The notes below the pieces were generated by a model. The model made no database searches, was not told the DNA's origin, and saw only the letters and a list, made by a program, of their open reading frames with translations. The position numbers and the translations under genes are program-made. From Candidatus Centipeda massiliensis (GTDB taxonomy: Bacteria; Bacillota; Negativicutes; Selenomonadales; Selenomonadaceae), in the NCBI RefSeq assembly GCF_900290285.1, contig NZ_LT985756.1, positions 316,351 through 380,350 of the forward strand: a DNA stretch of 64,000 nucleotides, read 5' to 3'. The first letter of the stretch is position 1. Each line of letters opens with the position of its first letter. This document shows, piece after piece, positions 1 through 7,586 of this stretch.

Positions 1-122
1 TCTGCGCCTATGATATACCATGGAGCCTCTAGCCGCAGTGATCCTGCGAGCATCTTGTCAAAATTCTCGACCATTTTTCATCACCATAGTCGATTATACC
101 ATTTCCACTACTTCGGGAGTAG

Positions 123-302
123 AGCCATATTTTCGCGCGAAAGACGGTGCGGGAGTATCGCATCCCCTTTGAAATCGGCGGCGAGGCTCCGAACGTAGAG
201 ACACGCGAAGCACTCGATGAGGTGCGGCGAATGAAGGCAGATCCGAGTCTTGGCAAGCGCTACGCCGACGTTGATGCGATGATGAAAGATCTGCTTACAT
301 GA
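123..302 (+). pseudogene. RelB/DinJ-type antitoxin, N-terminus missing
   Basis: An open frame after a TAG at 120-122 encodes a C-terminal antitoxin segment with the VREYRIPFEI stretch typical of the RelB/DinJ toxin-binding tail, ending in MKDLLT. No in-frame ATG with a ribosome-binding site precedes it, and the ribbon-helix-helix DNA-binding half that should lie upstream is absent in every frame. Its TGA overlaps the ATG of the toxin gene by ATGA, the usual antitoxin-toxin coupling. A GTG at 147 could start a 51-residue peptide containing only the toxin-binding part. I infer a 5' deletion; a functional short form cannot be excluded. Confidence 0.6.
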
Positions 303-580
303 AGTACACGATTCGCCCGACCTCACGTTTTCAGAAGGACTTGAAACGTATCGCAAAGCGCGGCTATAACACAGAGTTGTTGACCGCTGTCATCAAGAAG
401 CTGGCAAATGGCGAGCCACTTGCGCAAAAACATCGTGACCATGCGCTCACGGGAGACTACGCAGGCTGTCGGGAATGCCACATCACGCCGGATTGGCTGC
501 TTATCTATGAAATTTCCGATGACACATTGCTGCTCTACCTAACTCGCACAGAGACACACAACGACCTGTTCAAAACGTAA
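299..580 (+). CDS. YafQ-family mRNA interferase toxin (type II TA)
   Basis: 93 residues, the normal size for RelE/YafQ toxins, which are ribosome-dependent mRNA endonucleases. All positions known to matter in E. coli YafQ appear conserved: the His in HRDHAL, the His, Asp and Trp in CHITPDWLLIY, and the final His and Phe in THNDLF. The start overlaps the stop of the antitoxin remnant by ATGA. The toxin looks intact while its own antitoxin has lost the N-terminal half, so it may be poorly expressed, held by the remnant, or held by another RelB-like antitoxin such as the one at 11885-12064 (inference). Confidence 0.85.
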   Translation: MKYTIRPTSRFQKDLKRIAKRGYNTELLTAVIKKLANGEPLAQKHRDHALTGDYAGCRECHITPDWLLIYEISDDTLLLYLTRTETHNDLFKT

Positions 581-688
581 AAGTGATTGATTCACTTCCC
601 CTTGCGTAAGTACCCCACGAAAAAGTACGTTCTTGTGCCCTGCCCCTCCATACGCTATCATGCAACGATAGAAATGGAGGTTTTCTTT

Positions 689-1095
689 ATGAAGACATTG
701 ATTATCGCCGCGCATCCGAACCTCGAAGAGTCCGTCATTAACAAGCGATGGCTGACAGAGCTGCGCAAACATCCTGACCTCTGTACGATCCACACGCTTG
801 CCGCGTGCTATCCCGATGGTCGGATTGATGTGGAGCGCGAGCATCGGCTCATTGAGGAACACGGCGGTCTGGTCTTCCAGTTCCCGATCTACTAGTTCTC
901 CTGCCCGCCGCTGCTCAAAACATGGTTCGACGAGGTGCTGACGCACGGCTGGGCGTACGGAAGAAACGGCGGGGATAAGCTGGAGGGGCGCAAGGTCGCA
1001 CTCGCGGTCACAACGGGCGTACGTGCGGAGGACTACAGCATCGACGGACGATACCACTATACGATTGCGCAGCTGCTCACCCCGTTTGTATGGCG
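689..1095 (+). pseudogene. NAD(P)H dehydrogenase (quinone)/flavodoxin-fold oxidoreductase, broken
   Basis: Starts MKTLIIAAHPNLEES after an AAATGGAGG ribosome-binding site and reads as a flavodoxin-like quinone reductase (KefF/MdaB type, FMN-dependent two-electron reductase). The frame meets an amber TAG at 893-895 exactly where the family has Trp (FPIYW), then continues in frame as FSCPPLLKTWFDEVLTHGWAYG and on to LLTPFVW near 1095. There homology stops, because the sequence runs into the reversed HxlR fragment. So there is one nonsense mutation plus loss of the C-terminal third. Non-functional unless the amber codon is suppressed, and even then truncated. Confidence 0.8.
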
Positions 1096-1224
1096 AAGCA
1101 CGCCATGCTCGGCGAGCAGATATAGAATCGCCATCTTGTACTTGCCGCCAATCAGGGACAGCGTGTAGTGAAATCCCGTCTGCACGACCTCCGTCCCCTG
1201 CGGCACACAGCTTCCATGCTCCAT
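1093..1224 (-). pseudogene. HxlR-family regulator, N-terminal fragment
   Basis: On the minus strand an ATG at 1224 with a GGGGAGG ribosome-binding site opens a peptide containing GFHYTLSLIGGKYKMAILYLL, the start of the HxlR/MarR-like winged helix (redox- or aldehyde-responsive repressors, often next to quinone reductases). After about 44 residues it runs into the inverted 3' part of the quinone reductase at about 1093. Both genes are cut at the same junction, which points to a single deletion or inversion event joining them tail to tail. The remaining piece lacks most of the wing and dimerisation helices. The junction position is good to about 10 bp. Confidence 0.7.
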
Positions 1225-1256
1225 AAAAATCCTCCCCAAGCCTTTCATAACCATAA

Positions 1257-1294
1257 GAAGAGCCGCCCTCTCTGCAAATTCGGGCGGCTCTTTT
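1257..1294. terminator. Bidirectional intrinsic terminator
   Basis: AGAGCCGCCC pairs with GGGCGGCTCT around a short loop, with A-rich and T-rich flanks on the two sides. It lies 3' of the dehydrogenase gene on the minus strand. Confidence 0.75.
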
Positions 1295-1360
1295 CATTTC
1301 GGATGCAGAACCTTGTTCATTATAGGGCAGGAAGACCGTATCCGTCAAGCTTGACGGAGC

Positions 1361-2320
1361 TTACTTCACACCCGCTCCATCAAGCGCTGTGCGGACACTC
1401 TTCTGTGCACGGCGGAGTTTTTCCATCTCCTCATCCGCAAGGCGCACTTCAAATGACCGCACGATGCCATCCTGAGCGATCATGCGCGGGATGGAGAGTG
1501 CGACATCCTTCATGCCGTACTCACCGTTCATAACGGCGGCGCAGGGCAGGATTGTATGCTCGTTGTAGAGAATCGCCTTGATGAAGCGGCAGGCGACCAT
1601 CGCGATGCCCGTATTTGTAAAGCCCTTGAGATTAATGACATCGTACGCGGCTTGGATCAGTCCCTGCTCGACATCATGGCGGTTGAGTTTTTTCTCAAAA
1701 TGGAAATACTCGTCGAGATGGTCGATGCCAAGCCCCGCGCAGTTGACAGTCGACCACGCGACAAAGGCATCGTTGCCGTGCTCACCGAGCACATAGCCGT
1801 GGATGTTCTTCGGATCCATCGCATAGTGCTCGGCGAGGATGTAGCGGAAGCGGTACGTCTCAAGCATTGTGCCCGTACCGAGGATCTTCGCGCGCGGATA
1901 GTCGAACTCGGTCGAGACAACGTAGGTCGCAACATCGAGCGGGTTCGTAATCATGATGACCATGGCGTCCTTCGTGTATTTCACGATCTCGGAGAAGATG
2001 GAGCGCATGATCTTCGTATTCGTGCTCGCGAGCTTCAGGCGATCAGGCGTCTCGCCCGGCAGGATGGAGGGTCCCGCCGTGATGACGATGAACGCCGCAT
2101 CGCGGCAGTCCTCGTACGTCCCCGGATGAATCTTGATGTTCGTGCAGTACGGTGAGGACATGGCATGACTGGTATCCAGTGCCTCGCCGCGCGCGCGATC
2201 CATGTCGAGATCGATCAGTGCGATCTCCGAGGCAAGCTGGAAGTCCGCGATCTTGTTGAGCACGGCAGAGCCGACGTTGCTCGTTCCGATGATGACAACT
2301 TTTCCCCTGTTGACTGACAT
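1361..2320 (-). CDS. ldh: L-lactate dehydrogenase family protein (atypical)
   Basis: 319 residues, full length for the NAD-dependent L-lactate/L-2-hydroxyacid dehydrogenase family (pyruvate to L-lactate, cytosolic). Landmarks: Rossmann motif GTSNVG at 12-17 with the second Gly replaced by Ser; mobile loop PGETPDRLKL; TNPLD; GTGTMLETYRFR, which contains the substrate-binding Arg but has Glu where the catalytic-pair Asp is usual; and GEHGND with the catalytic His. The loop position that is Gln in lactate dehydrogenases and Arg in malate dehydrogenases appears to be Ile (AGPSILPGET). Several motifs (GTGTMLET, GEHGN, FVAWSTV) recall L-2-hydroxyisocaproate dehydrogenases, so the substrate may be a bulkier 2-oxoacid. 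An AGGGGGT ribosome-binding site precedes the ATG. Confidence 0.85.
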   Translation of the reverse strand: MSVNRGKVVIIGTSNVGSAVLNKIADFQLASEIALIDLDMDRARGEALDTSHAMSSPYCTNIKIHPGTYEDCRDAAFIVITAGPSILPGETPDRLKLASTNTKIMRSIFSEIVKYTKDAMVIMITNPLDVATYVVSTEFDYPRAKILGTGTMLETYRFRYILAEHYAMDPKNIHGYVLGEHGNDAFVAWSTVNCAGLGIDHLDEYFHFEKKLNRHDVEQGLIQAAYDVINLKGFTNTGIAMVACRFIKAILYNEHTILPCAAVMNGEYGMKDVALSIPRMIAQDGIVRSFEVRLADEEMEKLRRAQKSVRTALDGAGVK

Positions 2321-2600
2321 GACGATTACCCCCTAAAAATGCAAAAAAGTCCAAACGCTATGGTATGCGCTCGGACACTATGAACTCATGACGAACTGTG
2401 TGGAAGACAGCCATTTCATGATGGATTGCACTTCTTTTCGATAGAACAGTTCCCGCAGGATCTCCTGCCTCATCATAGTAACACCACAGGGAATCATTGT
2501 CAATGGATTTTTCACGGAGTTTGTCGTGTATACAGGATGGTTTTTATTGTCGATGGTCAATATGAAGCGACAGTTCACAGACAAATATTTTCGTGCTATA

Positions 2601-2759
2601 GGAATCGCTGATAAAATGAAGTCTGTCAGATTGGTACAGATTTTCCGTCCGATCAAGGAGACAAACCTAACGCTGCAAAGGCTATGTGGAGGATTTGTCG
2701 ACACAGAGCGGGCGGAAAAGATGTGCCAAGATGGCAGTGCTGAATTTATCAGTGCTTCC
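2601..2759 (+). repeat. MITE copy A (~160-bp family)
   Basis: 159-bp element starting GGAATCGCTGATAAA and ending TTTATCAGTGCTTCC, so the ends are imperfect 15-bp inverted repeats. It is flanked on both sides by TATA, a 4-bp target duplication. It belongs to the six-copy family in this window (others at 15746, 20629, 29504, 30518, 40110). No coding capacity is conserved across copies. With the neighbouring toxin candidate it fills most of the 2321-3018 gene-free stretch. Confidence 0.85.
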
Positions 2760-2826
2760 TATAATACACGCAGGTGTTGTCACGAGCGGTAGGCGGTTAG
2801 TCTCCTCAAGAGAGGGGGCGATACTT

Positions 2827-2895
2827 GTGACTCTGTACGATTTTTTGTCGTTTATCTTCCTTGTAACGATCTGTATCGTAGCCTTGAGACCATAA
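2827..2895 (+). CDS. Short hydrophobic peptide, type I toxin-like
   Basis: A GTG at 2827, preceded by AGAGAGGGGG at good spacing, opens a 22-residue peptide (VTLYDFLSFIFLVTICIVALRP) made almost wholly of one membrane-spanning helix with a basic C-terminus. The stop codon sits inside a GC-rich terminator hairpin, and a TGACCGTTTACCGGCAAC box follows. This layout resembles the short holin-like/TxpA-like type I toxins of Firmicutes, which insert into the membrane and are held off by an overlapping antisense RNA. The antisense RNA is not demonstrated. The peptide is too short to score by itself, so the call rests on the arrangement. Confidence 0.5.
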   Translation: MTLYDFLSFIFLVTICIVALRP

Positions 2896-2936
2896 GAATA
2901 CCCGCCTGCAGTCTCCAACTCTAGGCGGGGTTCTTA
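2894..2936 (+). terminator. Terminator of the short toxin candidate
   Basis: AAGAATACCCGCCT pairs with AGGCGGGGTTCTT; the hairpin begins at the toxin's stop codon and ends in a T-rich stretch. Confidence 0.65.
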
Positions 2937-3018
2937 TAAACCACGTTTGATGAGGGGCTGACCGTTTACCGGCAACACCTTTTTTCTATGCTTATTATAC
3001 GATTTTAGCGTGGGTTCG

Positions 3019-3867
3019 TCAACCCTTCTCCGACGCTGCGTTGTAGACATCCTTGAGCAAGGTCTCCTTGCGCAGGCTGCGGCATTTGCACGCGCTCTCC
3101 TCAGCGGGGACGCTGCGGATCGTCGCGAGCAGGATGTCGCCGATCATGGGGGCATCGTCGTAGAAAATCTGCGTAAGCGTGTCGTGTGACCACGGGCGGA
3201 TGCCCTCGCCGTAGTTGACAACAAAGTACAGCCCCGCATAGCACGCGCCAATCTCGCGCGCGAGATAGACCTCAGGTGCAAGGCTCTGCCCGACGATGTC
3301 CGCGTGCCCCTTCAGCATGGCGATCTCGGCGGGGCTCTCAAAATGCCGCCCGTCTGTGACGGCATAAATGCCGCGGTCAAAGATACGCCCCGTATAGCGT
3401 TTCTTTGTCTCCGCAATGAGCGTCGTACGAAGTTCCGAGCAGAGTGCATCGCGCATCACAAGCAAATAGCGCCCGTCGAGCATGACATCCTTGCGTACGG
3501 ACAAATCGAGATAATCGTCAGGGATAAGGAAGTCGCGCGGGTCAAGCAGGGGGTTCACCGTCCCCACGCCGCCCTCGGAGAGGATACGCCGCACGCCCGC
3601 CTCCCGCAGTACCCAGAACACCTGCCGCGACGCATCCGCACGCGTCACACCGCTGCGCCAGCCGTGCATACGGCAGGTCAGCACGCGCCGCCCCGCAACG
3701 GAGAACAGGCGGAATGCGGGACTCTCGCCATACGGCGTTGCGAAGTGCAGCCCGTCCGCAAGGATCTCCACATCGTCCGCCATCGACGCACGCGGGAAGT
3801 CGCTCGACAGCGTCCCCGAGCCGCCGATGATGGCGTAACCCGCCGCAGGAACCTGTTGCTCTGCCAT
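3019..3867 (-). CDS. MTAP/PNP-family nucleoside phosphorylase, possible futalosine-pathway step
   Basis: 282 residues with the methylthioadenosine/purine nucleoside phosphorylase fold: IGGSGTL near the N-terminus (phosphate loop), a central GVGTVNPLLDPRDFLIPDDYLDL segment typical of MTAP-like enzymes, and ETKKRYTGRIFDRGIYAVTDGRHFESPAEI. The family cleaves the glycosidic bond of 6-aminopurine or 6-oxopurine nucleosides with phosphate. It begins one base after the mqnC stop in the mqnE-mqnC-phosphorylase operon. MTAP homologues are known to replace the MqnB hydrolase in some futalosine pathways, so cleavage of aminodeoxyfutalosine is a reasonable inference. Plain MTA or purine salvage is the alternative. 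Confidence 0.75.
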   Translation of the reverse strand: MAEQQVPAAGYAIIGGSGTLSSDFPRASMADDVEILADGLHFATPYGESPAFRLFSVAGRRVLTCRMHGWRSGVTRADASRQVFWVLREAGVRRILSEGGVGTVNPLLDPRDFLIPDDYLDLSVRKDVMLDGRYLLVMRDALCSELRTTLIAETKKRYTGRIFDRGIYAVTDGRHFESPAEIAMLKGHADIVGQSLAPEVYLAREIGACYAGLYFVVNYGEGIRPWSHDTLTQIFYDDAPMIGDILLATIRSVPAEESACKCRSLRKETLLKDVYNAASEKG

Positions 3868-3868
3868 A

Positions 3869-4894
3869 CTAAAACCTCCGTATCACGCGATACTGCGTGT
3901 CGCGCTGCGCCGGCTCTCTGCCCGCGCCGCGGATCAGATCAATCATCTTCTTAATCGACATATTGTACCGCGTCCCCGCCGCACGCACGACATTCTCCTC
4001 GAGCATGATGCTCCCGAGGTCGTCCGCGCCGAAGCCAAGCGTCAGCTGTCCGATGCGCTCGCCCTGCGTGACCCACGATCCCTGTATGTGTGCAACATTG
4101 TCCATGTAAAGACGCGTGACAGCAAGTGTCCGCATATAGTCCCAACTCGAAGTCTTTTCCCCGCCGAGTGCGGTATTGCCCGGCTGAAACGTCCATGTGA
4201 TGAACGCGCGGAATCCGCCCGTCTCCTCCTGCAAACGACGGATATGCTCCATGTGCTCCACGCGCTCCGCCATCGTCTCGCCGAAGCCGATCACCATGGT
4301 CGCCGTGGACTCCATGCCGATCTTGTGCGCCGTACGCATGACGCGCAGCCAGTCCTCCGTCATGATCTTCTTCGGTGCAATGAGCTTTCGCACACGATCC
4401 ACAAGGATCTCCGCACCGCCGCCGGGGAGCGAGGCAAGCCCCGCATCCTGCAGACGACGCAGCGTGTCCTCAATCGTAATGCCCTCCTTTTCGGCAAAGT
4501 ACAGAATCTCCGTCGCAGTAAACGAATGAATCACGATGGAGGGATAGCGGTCACGGATCGCACGCAGCATATCTTCATAGTAGGAAAGCGGCAAATCGGG
4601 GTGAATGCCGCCCTGAATCATGACCTGTGTGCCGCCCGCCGCCGCCGTCTCGCCGACCTTTGCGAGAATCTCCTCCATCGGCAGGAGGTAGCCATCCTCC
4701 GCGCCCACCTTCGTATAGAACGCGCAGAAGCGGCACTCGTTCACGCAGATATTCGTGTAGTTGATGTTGCGGTCGACGATGAACGTCACCGTATCGCCGA
4801 ACCGCCGCCGCCGCTCCGCATCCGCCGCGCGTCCGAGGTCGATGGGGTCGCCGCTCGTGAGGAGGTCTGTCGCCTCCCGCTCTGAGATTCTCAT
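3869..4894 (-). CDS. mqnC: Cyclic dehypoxanthinyl futalosine synthase (MqnC)-like radical SAM enzyme
   Basis: 341 residues. The radical SAM cluster motif is NICVNECRFCAF (Cx3Cx2C) near residue 50, followed by the family's GGTQVMIQGGIHPDLP, LPGGGAEIL and GFGADDLGS segments shared by MqnC/MqnE/CofH enzymes. MqnC cyclises dehypoxanthine futalosine on the menaquinone pathway using S-adenosylmethionine and a [4Fe-4S] cluster. Its ATG overlaps the mqnE stop by ATGA, indicating translational coupling. MqnC rather than MqnE is chosen from the IQGGIHPDL segment (MqnE has the VSALHPD type) and from having a distinct MqnE next door. Confidence 0.85.
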   Translation of the reverse strand: MRISEREATDLLTSGDPIDLGRAADAERRRRFGDTVTFIVDRNINYTNICVNECRFCAFYTKVGAEDGYLLPMEEILAKVGETAAAGGTQVMIQGGIHPDLPLSYYEDMLRAIRDRYPSIVIHSFTATEILYFAEKEGITIEDTLRRLQDAGLASLPGGGAEILVDRVRKLIAPKKIMTEDWLRVMRTAHKIGMESTATMVIGFGETMAERVEHMEHIRRLQEETGGFRAFITWTFQPGNTALGGEKTSSWDYMRTLAVTRLYMDNVAHIQGSWVTQGERIGQLTLGFGADDLGSIMLEENVVRAAGTRYNMSIKKMIDLIRGAGREPAQRDTQYRVIRRF

Positions 4895-5988
4895 GCGCCC
4901 TCCCCCACCGCAATCGGCTGATAGAATGTGTCGCGCTCCACAGGCACATAACCCGCCTCGCGAATCATCGCATCCAGTTCGCGCCGCGTGATGCCCGTCT
5001 GCGTCTGTGCACCCGCCGCATGAATGATCTTCTCCTCACCGATGGTGCCGTCGAGATCATCCGCGCCAAAGCCAAGGGCAAGCTGCGCAATGGGCTGCGT
5101 CAGCATGACCCAGAACGCCTTGAAATGCGCGACGTTATCGAGCACAAGGCGCGAGAGTGCAAGCATCTTCATATCCTCCCACGAGCCGACGCGCATGAGT
5201 TTCTTCTCCGCGCCGAGCGCCGTGTTCTCGGGATGAAACGGAAAGAGCATGAAGGCCTGAAAGCCACCCGTCTCGTCCTGCAGGTCGCGCAGGGCAAGCA
5301 GATGGTCAATGCGCTCCTCGACCGTCTCGATGTGTCCGTACATCATGGACGCATTTGTGCGGATGCCGAGTTCGTGCGCCGTACGCATACAGTCGAGCCA
5401 CTCCGCACGCGTCGCCTTGTTCGGGCAGATGATTTCACGGACGCGATCGGAGAGGATCTCCGCGCCGCCGCCGGGAAGGGACGACAGCCCTGCCTCCTGC
5501 AGGGTGCGCAGGATGTCACGAACGGACGTCCCCTCCGTCTTTGCAAAGTTCACAACCTCCACGGGCGTGAATGCCTTGATATCCGCATGGGGAAGCGCCG
5601 CACGCACCTGCCGCACCACGCCCTTATAGTAGGAGAAGGGACGGTCAGGATGCAGCGCGCTCACGATGTGAATCTCCGTGAGGCGCGGTGTTTTTTTCGC
5701 CAGTTCCAGCACGCGAGCCACATCATCCGTTTCCATAATATAGCCGCGCGCATCACCCTGCTCCACTTGGAACGCGCAGAGCGGGCAGTTCGCGCTGCAT
5801 ATATTCGTGAGGTTGATGTGGCGGTTCACCGTATAGTAAACGTTCTTCCCGCTCGCTCGCTCCTTCGCCGCACGCGCCCACGCGGCGAGCGCGAGGAGGT
5901 CGTTGTCCTCATAGAGGGCGAGCGCATCCTCCCTCGTCAGCCGCGCCCCGCGCTCGGCGGCGGCACGGGCTTTCTTTCGATCACTCAT
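4891..5988 (-). CDS. mqnE: Aminofutalosine synthase (MqnE)-like radical SAM enzyme
   Basis: The start is placed at ATG 5988 (MSDRKKARAAAERG), which has an AAGGAGAG ribosome-binding site, giving 365 residues; the open frame extends further upstream without a start signal. The cluster motif NICSANCPLCAF (Cx3Cx2C), the EIHIVSALHPD segment, the LPGGGAEILSDRVR segment and LALGFGADDLDGT match aminofutalosine synthase, which joins enolpyruvyl-benzoate and SAM-derived adenosine early in the futalosine route to menaquinone. It is first of three coupled genes (mqnE-mqnC-phosphorylase). MqnA and MqnD are not in this window. A paralogue of similar length lies at 12779-13864. Confidence 0.85.
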   Translation of the reverse strand: MSDRKKARAAAERGARLTREDALALYEDNDLLALAAWARAAKERASGKNVYYTVNRHINLTNICSANCPLCAFQVEQGDARGYIMETDDVARVLELAKKTPRLTEIHIVSALHPDRPFSYYKGVVRQVRAALPHADIKAFTPVEVVNFAKTEGTSVRDILRTLQEAGLSSLPGGGAEILSDRVREIICPNKATRAEWLDCMRTAHELGIRTNASMMYGHIETVEERIDHLLALRDLQDETGGFQAFMLFPFHPENTALGAEKKLMRVGSWEDMKMLALSRLVLDNVAHFKAFWVMLTQPIAQLALGFGADDLDGTIGEEKIIHAAGAQTQTGITRRELDAMIREAGYVPVERDTFYQPIAVGEGA

Positions 5989-6060
5989 GTACGATATTCT
6001 CTCCTTACAACACTCCCGCAAGTGTACCAAATGCGGCGGGATTTTGCAAATTCTCCGCGC

Positions 6061-6090
6061 TTGCACACCCGTGTTGCTTTGTGCTAGGAT
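6061..6090 (+). promoter_or_regulatory. Sigma-70-like promoter of the MATE gene
   Basis: TTGCAC, 18 bp, TAGGAT, about 30 bp before the GTG start of the exporter, in the divergent gap with mqnE. Confidence 0.5.
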
Positions 6091-6118
6091 AGCAGAACTA
6101 CAAAAAGGAGGATGTTCC

Positions 6119-7447
6119 GTGGCGCAGCTATCCCAGCCCATCACCTACCGCACACTGCTCGCGTTCGCCGTGCCGATGATCGTGTCACAGCTCTTTATGA
6201 ATGTGAACTTCATCGTCGACGGCTTCTTTGTGGCGCACGCTGTCGGGACGGACGGGTTGTCGGCGATCAACATCGTCATGCCGTTCATCCCGCTCACGAT
6301 CGTACTCGCGACCATGCTCGGCACGGGCGGCAGTGCCCTTGTCGCGGCACAGCTCGGCGCGGGCGAAAATCGCCATGCACGCGAAAATTTTTCCCTGCTT
6401 GTCCTCGTCTGCGTCATTCTCAGCACGATGATTGCTGTGCTCGGCATGACCTTCCTGCGCCCGATTCTCTACTTCTTCGGCGCGGACGATGCGCTCTATC
6501 CGCTCTGCGCTGTGTACGCCGTTCCGCTCTTCGTCTCGACACCGCTCACGATGGCAGGGCTGATCCTTGACATCTTCCTCGTTGCGGCAGGGCAGCCGCG
6601 TCTCGCGATGCTCTCCTCCTTCGTCGGCGGCATTGTCAATATGGTGCTCGACTACATCCTCCTCTTTGTCCTCGGCTGGGGACTGGAGGGAGCATCCATC
6701 GCCACAGCAACGGGCTACTCCATCTCCGCATTCGTAGGACTTTACTACTTCGCCATTCATCGGCGCGGCACACTGCGGTTCGTACGTCCCGTCTGGCGGC
6801 TGCGTGCCGTCCTCTCCGCGATGGGCAACGGCTCAAGTGAGATGGTGATGCAGCTCTCGATGAGCCTCATCATGATCGTCATGAACAACACGATAATGCG
6901 GCTTGCGGGCGCGGACGGCGTGGCGGCAATCGCCATCTCCGAGTACATCTCCGGGCTGCTCACGGGCATCTACATGGGCTATGCCGAGGGCGTCGCACCT
7001 CTGGCGAGCTTCAACTACGGCAAACGCGACACGCACGCCCTGCGCGGAATCCTGCGCCGCAGTCTCACGCTCATCGCCGCGTTCTCCCTCTTTACCACCT
7101 GCCTCAGCATCCTCATCGCCGCGCCGATCACAGGCATCTTCGCCGCCGCGGGCACGCACGTCTACGGACTCGCCGTACACGGCTTCCGCATCCACGCGAC
7201 CGCCTTTCTCTTCCTCGGATTCAGCATGTACGGCTCATCGTTCTTCACCGCGCTCGGCGACGGGCGCACCTCCGCCCTGCTCTCCGTCTGGGACACACTC
7301 GTATGTCTGCTCGGCTTCCTGCTCCTCCTGCCGTACATCTTCGGCGTGGACGGCGTATTCATGGCGACGCCTGCCGCAGACTTCCTCGGCGCATCGCTTA
7401 CATTCCTCCTGCTCTGGAACAAACGAAAGAAATACGGATATCTGTAG
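6119..7447 (+). CDS. MATE-family multidrug/cation efflux transporter
   Basis: Start chosen at GTG 6119 (VAQLSQPITYRTLLAF), placed six bases after an AAGGAGG ribosome-binding site; 442 residues, standard for MATE exporters. Twelve hydrophobic segments are visible, in two repeated halves with the family features VPMIVSQLFMNVNFIVDGFFV at the start and YGKRDTHALRGILRRS after the middle helix pair. MATE proteins exchange drugs or metabolites for Na+ or H+ across the inner membrane. The substrate cannot be told from sequence. The gene stands alone, divergent from mqnE, and is followed by a perfect 10-bp hairpin. Confidence 0.88.
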   Translation: MAQLSQPITYRTLLAFAVPMIVSQLFMNVNFIVDGFFVAHAVGTDGLSAINIVMPFIPLTIVLATMLGTGGSALVAAQLGAGENRHARENFSLLVLVCVILSTMIAVLGMTFLRPILYFFGADDALYPLCAVYAVPLFVSTPLTMAGLILDIFLVAAGQPRLAMLSSFVGGIVNMVLDYILLFVLGWGLEGASIATATGYSISAFVGLYYFAIHRRGTLRFVRPVWRLRAVLSAMGNGSSEMVMQLSMSLIMIVMNNTIMRLAGADGVAAIAISEYISGLLTGIYMGYAEGVAPLASFNYGKRDTHALRGILRRSLTLIAAFSLFTTCLSILIAAPITGIFAAAGTHVYGLAVHGFRIHATAFLFLGFSMYGSSFFTALGDGRTSALLSVWDTLVCLLGFLLLLPYIFGVDGVFMATPAADFLGASLTFLLLWNKRKKYGYL

Positions 7448-7453
7448 AGCGTA

Positions 7454-7477
7454 CTGCCTTGACCCGCGTCAAGGCAG
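7454..7477 (+). terminator. Hairpin after the MATE gene
   Basis: CTGCCTTGAC and GTCAAGGCAG form a perfect 10-bp stem with a 4-base loop. The T-run after it is weak (GTCTTGTTG), so termination is probable but not certain. Confidence 0.5.
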
Positions 7478-7509
7478 GTCTTGTTGCACAACTTTACCCG
7501 AAAGACCTA

Positions 7510-7538
7510 TTGAAGCCGTAATACATCTATACTATCAT
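7510..7538 (+). promoter_or_regulatory. Sigma-70-like promoter of the 7.6-11.8 kb operon
   Basis: TTGAAG, 17 bp, TATCAT, about 45 bp before the ATG at 7587. Confidence 0.5.
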
Positions 7539-7586
7539 AAAACAGATGAATATTCCCACAACAGAAATCACGGAAAGGAGCCGATC

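Noticed and set aside
1-122. A gene at the left edge
   Set aside because: No frame continues convincingly from the edge; the short frames have no start signal or family. I see nothing certain here.
2378-2792. Open frames in MITE copy A (and the equal ones in copies D and E)
   Set aside because: The recurrent peptide is only the translation of the repeat; frames are broken differently in each copy.
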